A stretch of 64,000 bases of DNA from Sulfurovum sp. AR. Lineage in GTDB: Bacteria > Campylobacterota > Campylobacteria > Campylobacterales > Sulfurovaceae. The first letter of the stretch is position 1. Each line of letters begins with the position of its first letter. Position numbers and translations under genes: made by a program. The notes below the pieces were generated by a model, which ran no database searches, was not told the DNA's origin, and saw nothing but the letters and a program-made list of their open reading frames with translations. The stretch is from the NCBI RefSeq assembly GCF_000296775.1, contig NZ_AJLE01000011.1, positions 46,610 through 110,609 on the forward strand, read 5' to 3'. This document shows, in pieces, positions 58,065 to 64,000 of the stretch.

Positions 58065-59394
58065 TTGTAACCTCTCCTTTTGCATCTATTTCCCATGTAT
58101 GGATACCATTTCTATGGTAAACACCTTCGATTCCTACCGCAGCTCTTTCATTTTTCACTGTTGGCTGAATGTGTCCTGCGTCATCTGAAGCACGTGAACT
58201 AAGGAGCATAGGCTCACCTGTATATTCATGCATAATAGAGAATCTAGTCCAAGCTCTATCAAGTACTAGACCTTTCAATGATGCTTCTACCCAGTTTTTA
58301 CCGCCATCGAATGATACATCAACTGTTGAGATTGTTCCCATACCAGACCATGCAAGTCCTTCGATCTCTACCATATCACCTTTTTTAAGGTCTGTCCATG
58401 GCTTCTCAGGACATGGTGAAGTAATAACAGAGTTCACTTCGTTTGCGTAGAAGTGTTGTATCGCTTTACCAGTATGTTTCAATGCTGTATATTTAGATGT
58501 CTCTTCTTTCGCAAAGAATGGCTCTGCTGCGAACTCAAGTCTAGCCAACCATTTTACACATAAGTTTGCTTCCCAACCTGGAACAACGATTCTGATCGGG
58601 TACCCTTGCTCTGGACGTAATGCTTCACCATTTTGTCCCCAAACGATCATTGCATCATCAAGTACTTTATCTACAGGGATAGTTCTACCCATATGAGAGT
58701 TATCTATACCCTCTGCAAGCATCCATTGTGCCTCTGGCTTAAGACCAAGGTCTTTAAGAATATCTTTGATGTAAACACCAGTCCACTCAGCACAAGACAT
58801 AAATCCTTTTGCAAATTGGATAGAGTTAAACTGAGGTCCTCTCCACTCTGGTCCACCGTTCGCTGGACACTCAAGGAAGTGAACTCTACTTACATTTGGA
58901 TATCTCTTCAACTGATCCATTGTTAAAACGATCGGCTTCTCAACAAGACCGTGAATCATTAGTCTATGCTGGTTTGGATCGATTGTTGGTGTACCACCGT
59001 GATTTCTGTTAAAGAAAAGACCATTTGGTGTGATAATTCCATTCAGATCCTGAATAGGTGTTACCGCAATTGATGCTCTATAGTTACCAGAAGACAAAAT
59101 TGGTGTTGTTCTTCTTGTTACCTGATGCTCATATGGTGATGGCTGACCGTATAGGTTCTCTGTTACAGGTGCACCAAACTTAAGACTCCATGGTTTCTCT
59201 TCCATGATGTTTAGATCATCCTCAGGGTTTGCTTTAATATGCTCACTCGCATCTATTGTGACGGGTGCGACAACACTAGCTGCAGCTAATGCGCCCATAG
59301 AATAAGTTGCTGTTTTCTTGAAAAAGTTTCTTCTTGATGTTTGCTCTGATACTTCAGAAACAACGTCAAACTCTTCTTTAGTTATCTTATTCAT
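58045..59394 (-). CDS. soxC: Sulfane dehydrogenase molybdoprotein SoxC
   Basis: This 449-residue protein has a twin-arginine signal (SRRNFFKK, Arg21-Arg22) and a sulfite-oxidase-type fold, including HFLECPANGG (molybdenum Cys) and the RIVVPGWEANLCVKW block. With SoxD it oxidises protein-bound sulfane. The ATG at 59394 has AAGGAGGAC just before. It needs the molybdenum cofactor made by moa/moe genes here. Confidence 0.95.
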   Translation of the reverse strand: MNKITKEEFDVVSEVSEQTSRRNFFKKTATYSMGALAAASVVAPVTIDASEHIKANPEDDLNIMEEKPWSLKFGAPVTENLYGQPSPYEHQVTRRTTPILSSGNYRASIAVTPIQDLNGIITPNGLFFNRNHGGTPTIDPNQHRLMIHGLVEKPIVLTMDQLKRYPNVSRVHFLECPANGGPEWRGPQFNSIQFAKGFMSCAEWTGVYIKDILKDLGLKPEAQWMLAEGIDNSHMGRTIPVDKVLDDAMIVWGQNGEALRPEQGYPIRIVVPGWEANLCVKWLARLEFAAEPFFAKEETSKYTALKHTGKAIQHFYANEVNSVITSPCPEKPWTDLKKGDMVEIEGLAWSGMGTISTVDVSFDGGKNWVEASLKGLVLDRAWTRFSIMHEYTGEPMLLSSRASDDAGHIQPTVKNERAAVGIEGVYHRNGIHTWEIDAKGEVTNVQILS

Positions 59395-59661
59395 TTGTCC
59401 TCCTTGATTAATTTTAAAATGACTAAGGATGTATCCCTTAATTTCGTCATATGCCATAGATTATATTCAAATAAAATAAAAGTTAGGGATTAAAATGATT
59501 AATCTCTACTTAGAAACTATGTAATTATCTTCTCTCTGTAACAAAAATGCACCACAAACATAAAAAAACTATATAATTATCATAAATATTATATATAGGG
59601 TTTGCAAAACAGATCTAAAGTACTGAATAAGTGATTATTGTAAGCACATCAAGCAACCTTT

Positions 59662-60129
59662 TTACTCTCCGGAACCCATACAGCTTAAGTGGAGTACTTC
59701 AATATATTCACGTGTGTAATAGAGTTTCCCATCCAACCCTTCAAGTACCGCAAAAACAGTTCCCTTAAACTCCATTCTTATAGGAAGCTCATACTCGATC
59801 ACACTCTCTTCATTGATATCAAAGACGGCGACCAGACTCTTAGGATTAGCATCCTGGAAAATAGCAAGGTTTTTTGCTTTGAGTGATGAACGTATGGTGA
59901 TCGGGATGTTTTCTGGATCCCTAACGATACCTCGAGGGACAATAAGTTCTATCGCTGTACTTTTTTGAATCGTTGCAAATTTTTCTCTTCCATACAGTTC
60001 CATAGCTGCATCATTGATCGAAGAGGCTTTCCATGCGAGGGGATTACGCTTTCTGTAATCTACCGCGAACACCTCTGCTGCATAAGGGAAAATACAAAAA
60101 CCAAAAACTAAAAAATGACGTCGATTCAT
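59662..60129 (-). CDS. SoxY-like protein with altered carrier tail
   Basis: This 155-residue protein starts MNRRHFLVFGFCIFPYAAEV (signal) and follows SoxY along its length (PLAWKASSINDAAMELYG, AIFQDANPKSLVAVFDI). The tail is LSCMGSGE, keeping a Cys (150) but not GGCGG. It may carry a different load or be non-functional. It overlaps the gene upstream by four bases, and soxC lies 267 bases downstream. Confidence 0.8.
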   Translation of the reverse strand: MNRRHFLVFGFCIFPYAAEVFAVDYRKRNPLAWKASSINDAAMELYGREKFATIQKSTAIELIVPRGIVRDPENIPITIRSSLKAKNLAIFQDANPKSLVAVFDINEESVIEYELPIRMEFKGTVFAVLEGLDGKLYYTREYIEVLHLSCMGSGE

Positions 60130-60563
60130 ACTTTTTCCAAAACTCTCTGTATAGCCTTGGCACGTGATTCCACATCACCTTCACATTTCTCATTTGCCTC
60201 TAATGCCTTGTTCAATCCATCTTCTTCTTTCCCGTACTTCATGATAAAATAGATCGACTCGGCCAGAGTGTTTTCCAAAGGTGTCGAAGTATCCGGCTCT
60301 ATAGGATTAAAATAGGTATTATCCCAAAGTACTCCCATGCTTAAGAGTGCCAAGGCATCTTTATCTTCCTCTTGGGACAGATGAGACTGCGGGTGAATCG
60401 CCTCTTGATACTTGGCCATCGCCTGGGAGACTTTAGCCGTTATAAGACCGCCTACCGTCACTGCTGCCAACTCTATGGCATCCCTGTAGTGCATACCATT
60501 CTCTATATTCTCTTCCACCATGCGATAAAACTGTTCTATTCTCTCTTCACTGCTTATACTCAC
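60126..60563 (-). CDS. Hypothetical helical protein coupled to SoxY-like gene
   Basis: This 145-residue cytosolic protein is mostly helical, with no recognised motif. The 4-base overlap with the SoxY-like gene implies a shared role. Confidence 0.7.
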   Translation of the reverse strand: MSISSEERIEQFYRMVEENIENGMHYRDAIELAAVTVGGLITAKVSQAMAKYQEAIHPQSHLSQEEDKDALALLSMGVLWDNTYFNPIEPDTSTPLENTLAESIYFIMKYGKEEDGLNKALEANEKCEGDVESRAKAIQRVLEKV

Positions 60564-60695
60564 TGAAACCCCTAAAAATCAAATATTGATTAAAGATAAT
60601 ATAAAAGAGCTTTAAGTTTTCTGACACAAACCATCAGTTCAGCCTCTATAAAATCTTTATGGTACAATTCTAAAAAACTAAAGAGGAGCACGTTT

Positions 60696-61133
60696 ATGAA
60701 AAATGTAGGAAAAGTAACAACTCTTTTTATATCTGTACAAGGCTCTTCTACTCGCATTGAAAAAGAGTTAGTTAACCTGGATCCAAAGGGTATCATAGAA
60801 GATAAGTATTATGATACAAATATCAACAGATCCGTACTGCTTACATCAGAAGCGAGTTATGCCTTAGCCAGCAAACATAACATCACTTTTCCTTTTGGTT
60901 CATTGGGAGAGAACATCTTGATGGACTACAATCCTTACCAGCTTATGCCAGGAGATCAACTCCGTATCGGTGAAGTTCTCTTGGAAATAAGCCAAAACTG
61001 CACGATGTGTGACCATCTTTCAAAAATTGATGAGAATCTGCCTACACTGCTTAAAAATGACAGAGGTATTTTTGCTAAAGTGATTGAGGGTGGTATGATT
61101 AAAAAAGGTGATGAAATAACTCTTTTAAGTTAA
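60696..61133 (+). CDS. MOSC domain protein
   Basis: This 145-residue protein has the MOSC pattern: SSTRIEKELVNLDPKGIIED, NRSVLLTSEASYAL and LGENILMDYNP, with a Cys pair in NCTMCDHLSK. MOSC domains bind the molybdenum cofactor or carry sulfur. AGAGGAG precedes the ATG. Confidence 0.85.
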   Translation: MKNVGKVTTLFISVQGSSTRIEKELVNLDPKGIIEDKYYDTNINRSVLLTSEASYALASKHNITFPFGSLGENILMDYNPYQLMPGDQLRIGEVLLEISQNCTMCDHLSKIDENLPTLLKNDRGIFAKVIEGGMIKKGDEITLLS

Positions 61134-61155
61134 GAGGTATGTTTTATCATGTAGT

Positions 61156-61175
61156 TAGAGGGCAGTTGCCCTCTA
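61156..61175. terminator. Hairpin between convergent MOSC and DUF302 genes
   Basis: TAGAGGGC-AGTT-GCCCTCTA, 8-bp stem, no strong U-run. Confidence 0.5.
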
Positions 61176-61187
61176 GAAATATCTTGA

Positions 61188-62168
61188 TTACTTAGCTGTA
61201 AGCTTTTTAAGTATATCTTCCATTTTCTTCTGTGCCATGAGTAGAATGTCATGAGACGCTTTATCTTCGATCGCTAATGATGCTATCCAGTTATATACTG
61301 AAGGGAATCCGATCTCCATTGTATGTGTTCCTCTTTTTTGATACATATACATTGAACAAGGTGCGAATGCTCCTGCTTCAGGATGTGTTTTAGCCACAGT
61401 ATAGATCACTTCTAGGTAACAGATAGAGTAAACGTCATAAAAAGTATACCCTTCAAAACCACTCTCTTCCATATCATAGTTAAGGTCATTAAATCCTGCA
61501 TTGATGAACATAGCCGGGATCAATTCTTGCTCAAAAGCAGCTTGGAACTCTTCTTTGATCTCTTCCCAGTCTCCATCAGGATCCATAGCGAATTGTGCTG
61601 TTGAAACAAGTGGACCTTCCGGCTGTTTCATCTCATATGTTACTGTTTCCACTTTTGCATTTGGAAGTGCTGCTCTAAGCGTCTCTTCTACAAGCTTACC
61701 GTAAGCAATCAACTCTGCATCATCCGCAGGAACTCCCATGATCTCTGCCATTGCCGCAGCACTCAAAGAAGAGACAGAAATTGTTTTTGACCCTTTTTTT
61801 GTCCAGATAGACATACTCATTGGAGAGAAAAGACCGATGTTAGGATATTTCTGACCCAATTTTACCACTACATCTTTTTTAAAGATTGTAAAGAGGTTAT
61901 AGACATCAAAGTCAAGTGTATCAAAGTTTTTTGTACCGTCTTTGATCTGCTTTTTCCATGGTGCTGTCATATCTCTGTTGTCATTGATGAAAAATCCTGC
62001 TTTTTCAAATGCCGCTGCGATCGTTTTAGGTGTGATCTTACCATCGCTGTTATCTGCCGTCAAGATCGTTACATTGTGTGTAGCTGTATTCGTGTCATTT
62101 GCAACAGTTCCCGTTACCATTCCCATAGCAACAACCATTGCAAGTAGCAATTTTGTGAAGTGTTTCAT
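61188..62168 (-). CDS. Exported protein with two DUF302-like halves
   Basis: This 326-residue protein has a signal peptide (about 1-23) and two similar halves: FDVYNLFTIFKKDVVVKLGQ with LFSPMSMSIWTKKG, then YDVYSICYLEVIYTVAKTHP with AFAPCSMYMYQKRG. DUF302 proteins recur near sulfur-oxidation genes. The ATG at 62168 begins the signal. Role unknown. Confidence 0.83.
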   Translation of the reverse strand: MKHFTKLLLAMVVAMGMVTGTVANDTNTATHNVTILTADNSDGKITPKTIAAAFEKAGFFINDNRDMTAPWKKQIKDGTKNFDTLDFDVYNLFTIFKKDVVVKLGQKYPNIGLFSPMSMSIWTKKGSKTISVSSLSAAAMAEIMGVPADDAELIAYGKLVEETLRAALPNAKVETVTYEMKQPEGPLVSTAQFAMDPDGDWEEIKEEFQAAFEQELIPAMFINAGFNDLNYDMEESGFEGYTFYDVYSICYLEVIYTVAKTHPEAGAFAPCSMYMYQKRGTHTMEIGFPSVYNWIASLAIEDKASHDILLMAQKKMEDILKKLTAK

Positions 62169-62294
62169 TGTAGTCCTTTTCGTGTGTGTTTTATACATGG
62201 CCATTATTATAACTGAACTTCATTTAATTTCAATTAATAATGTTATGTGTCATAAGATAAAGAAAAAAAGTGGGATTATTGTGTAAGGAGGTTT

Positions 62295-62336
62295 AAAAAA
62301 ATGAGGGGTTAACAAAGGGGGAAAACCCTTTGTTAA
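62295..62336 (-). terminator. Intrinsic terminator after the porin gene
   Basis: TTAACAAAGGG pairs with CCCTTTGTTAA (11 bp); a seven-T run follows about seven bases later on the minus strand. Confidence 0.75.
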
Positions 62337-62342
62337 ATGATT

Positions 62343-63800
62343 TTAGAATCTATATCTGACGTAGAATCTGAAATCTTCTGCAGTTTCAACAATATTTGGT
62401 AACCACATTTGTGAAGGAACATGGCCACCAGCAGCAGCCGCTTTAACGTCATCAATCTTCATAGATGTACCTGTGGTACCACCAAAGAACCCGTTACTAT
62501 TTGTATAGTCATAGTCCATTCTTACATATCTAGCTTGCATACTAAGTGCTTCATTGATCTGGTAAGTATAATTAACTTCAAATGCATCACCTCTAGTAGC
62601 CATCTTCGAACCAGCCATTGTGTCTTCAGCATATGTAAATGGTCTCCAGTACTGTGAACCATGGTTAAATTCAAGTCCAAGTCTTCCGTAGTTGTTCTCA
62701 CCATCTGTTACAGGAAGATACGCACCAAACCAGTATGATGTACCAGTTTCACTCTCTCCTGGAGCCATAGGGTTTAACATTGCTTGACCTGCATCTGGGT
62801 GTGTTTTACTATATGCGATTGAACCGAATACTTTTGCATCTGCGAAATAGCCTTCCTCAGTTAGACCATCAATTAAAACTGAGAATGCCCCACCTTCTAT
62901 ATCCCCAACTTGCGTCATTTGAGCAAAATCAAAATCCCCTGGTTGTGCATTAGGATTAACTAGATCAGGAAGATCAAATGCTTTAAACCAAAGTGCTTTT
63001 GTGATGATCTGACCATCATTGTATGGTTCAACGATGAACCCAGCAAGTTGGATATCCTCCAAATTTTCTCCTAGGGTAGTGAACTCTTGAGATGCATTTG
63101 GCGTTGCAGAACCGATCAATGGCACTGCATTTGTAGAACCGTTCCCCATACATAGTTTGATCGACATTCCAGGCACACCTGTTACTTTAGAAAGATCAAG
63201 CTTAGAGCTTAAACCGTCATATTCAACGTTAATGATGTGTCCTAGTGGAGACGCAGCTGCATCATCTTGACTTAAATTAGAAAGGAAACCATTTGTTGAT
63301 GGTCTTCTACCGATAGAGAATGTCCAAGGCATATCAAGACCGAATGCTTTTTCACCTAGATACAACCAGTATGCTTGTCTTACTCTAAGAGCACTGTCTC
63401 TTAATGCTTCATTTGTAGTCCAGTCAAATGCATCATACGGACGGTTCATAGGGCTGTCAAAACTCGCACCAAAAGCTTTGTTCATAGAAAGTTGACCTTT
63501 AAATACATTGTTTGCATCTGGAGCATACGCCATATTTAACCAAAGTCTCATGCTATAAAGGTTAGATTTCCCTGCAGTAGTACCATCTGCCAAATCATAA
63601 TTAATGTTGTCATAAGATGTTCTCATGTCAACACCCCATTTGATGTTATCACCCGCATCGTGTGCTTTTACTTCATTGATCTTTTTGTTTAGCTTTTTAA
63701 GCTTTTTCTCTAATGAATCTATTCTATCTGACGTAGATTCCGCTTGAACGCTAGTTACTGCTAATGCTGCAACAAGTGATGCTGTTATAATTTTCTTCAT
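62343..63800 (-). CDS. DUF3373 family outer-membrane porin
   Basis: This 485-residue protein has a signal peptide (1-20), a short coiled coil (SLEKKLKKLNKKINEV), then a beta-barrel-like pattern ending in Phe (FYVRYRF). It matches the DUF3373 porins of Campylobacterota. Confidence 0.85.
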   Translation of the reverse strand: MKKIITASLVAALAVTSVQAESTSDRIDSLEKKLKKLNKKINEVKAHDAGDNIKWGVDMRTSYDNINYDLADGTTAGKSNLYSMRLWLNMAYAPDANNVFKGQLSMNKAFGASFDSPMNRPYDAFDWTTNEALRDSALRVRQAYWLYLGEKAFGLDMPWTFSIGRRPSTNGFLSNLSQDDAAASPLGHIINVEYDGLSSKLDLSKVTGVPGMSIKLCMGNGSTNAVPLIGSATPNASQEFTTLGENLEDIQLAGFIVEPYNDGQIITKALWFKAFDLPDLVNPNAQPGDFDFAQMTQVGDIEGGAFSVLIDGLTEEGYFADAKVFGSIAYSKTHPDAGQAMLNPMAPGESETGTSYWFGAYLPVTDGENNYGRLGLEFNHGSQYWRPFTYAEDTMAGSKMATRGDAFEVNYTYQINEALSMQARYVRMDYDYTNSNGFFGGTTGTSMKIDDVKAAAAGGHVPSQMWLPNIVETAEDFRFYVRYRF

Positions 63801-63848
63801 GTTTTACTCCTTTAATTTATGTTTGTCCAAAACATGTAACGGTTAGTT

Positions 63849-63873
63849 TAGACCATCTAGACTGATTTTAGAC
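63849..63873 (-). promoter_or_regulatory. Three TAGAC repeats upstream of the porin gene
   Basis: TAGAC occurs at 63849, 63858 and 63869 (plus strand), about one helical turn apart, 50-75 bases before the porin ATG. This resembles a response-regulator site. Confidence 0.4.
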
Positions 63874-64000
63874 TTAAAAAAGTAAATTTTTAAAATATTT
63901 TGTAGTTAGTTAATATTACGTTATAAATGTTATAAAAAGTATATTAAAAAAGGCAAGAAATAGATGAAGAGCCTAAGGGAATTTAAAAAGGGAGGAAGTG

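Overview
The window looks like chromosome of a free-living, sulfur-oxidising member of the Campylobacterota (formerly Epsilonproteobacteria), most like Sulfurovum or Sulfurimonas. Pointers are the tRNA quartet-tuf-rpmG-tRNA(Trp)-secE-nusG-rplKAJL-rpoB order, futalosine-route menaquinone genes (mqnA, mqnD), a soxCDYZ cluster, a PglB-type oligosaccharyltransferase, the recA-eno-ftsB-like order and ccoG. The genus is an inference from content and order. No rRNA, CRISPR array, insertion sequence or intact prophage was seen.

Layout. 1-8255: a minus-strand translation and transcription operon, from a perfect sigma70 promoter (8227-8255) through tRNA-Thr, -Tyr, -Gly, -Thr, tuf, rpmG, tRNA-Trp, secE, nusG, rplK, rplA, rplJ and rplL to rpoB, which runs off the left edge. 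8346-11690: small accessory genes (yaaA, a 32-residue membrane peptide, a SUI1-like factor, a SagB-like nitroreductase, a DUF309 gene and a DksA/TraR-like gene whose zinc finger is split by TGA). 11857-12756: a CI-type S24 self-cleaving repressor with a divergent 37-codon ORF. 12777-18337: moeA-moaE-moaD, mqnA, gltX, a ComEA-like gene and a WecA/MraY-like transferase. 18352-29295: an AT-rich minus-strand glycan cluster (flippase, SPASM radical SAM, pyruvyltransferase, glycosyltransferases, pglB); one glycosyltransferase is split by a -1 frameshift at an A8 run. 29498-37083: SurA-like chaperone, dcd, asnB, topA, bioB and an antiporter. 37098-42497: coiled-coil protein, ftsB-like gene, eno, recA, mqnD, murB. 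42503-49023: envelope genes (two L,D-transpeptidases), tpx, and an operon of a resolvase-like regulator, ccoG, a small membrane protein and an SQR-like flavoprotein. 49187-55487: moaC, DUF493, a PqiA-like gene, suhB, lspA, glmM, rpsT, prfA. 55850-63800: soxCDYZ with a second divergent soxY-like gene, a MOSC gene, a duplicated DUF302 protein and a DUF3373 porin.

How it fits together. Several molybdenum-cofactor genes (moeA, moaE, moaD, moaC, perhaps the MOSC gene) would supply the cofactor for SoxC. The glycan cluster would build and flip a lipid-linked oligosaccharide for PglB, possibly started by the WecA-like enzyme next door. CcoG suggests a cbb3 oxidase, and the mqn genes supply quinone.

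Most unusual. A near-identical 15-bp palindrome, ATGWCAA-W-TTGACAT, lies between the S24 repressor and its divergent ORF and again upstream of recA. This suggests a phage-type CI repressor acting as a LexA-like switch. Other leads are the A AAA AAA frameshift in a GT2-GT4 gene, the TGA inside a zinc finger, a recombinase-like regulator without its catalytic serine, and a SoxY-like protein with an atypical carrier tail paired with an unknown protein.
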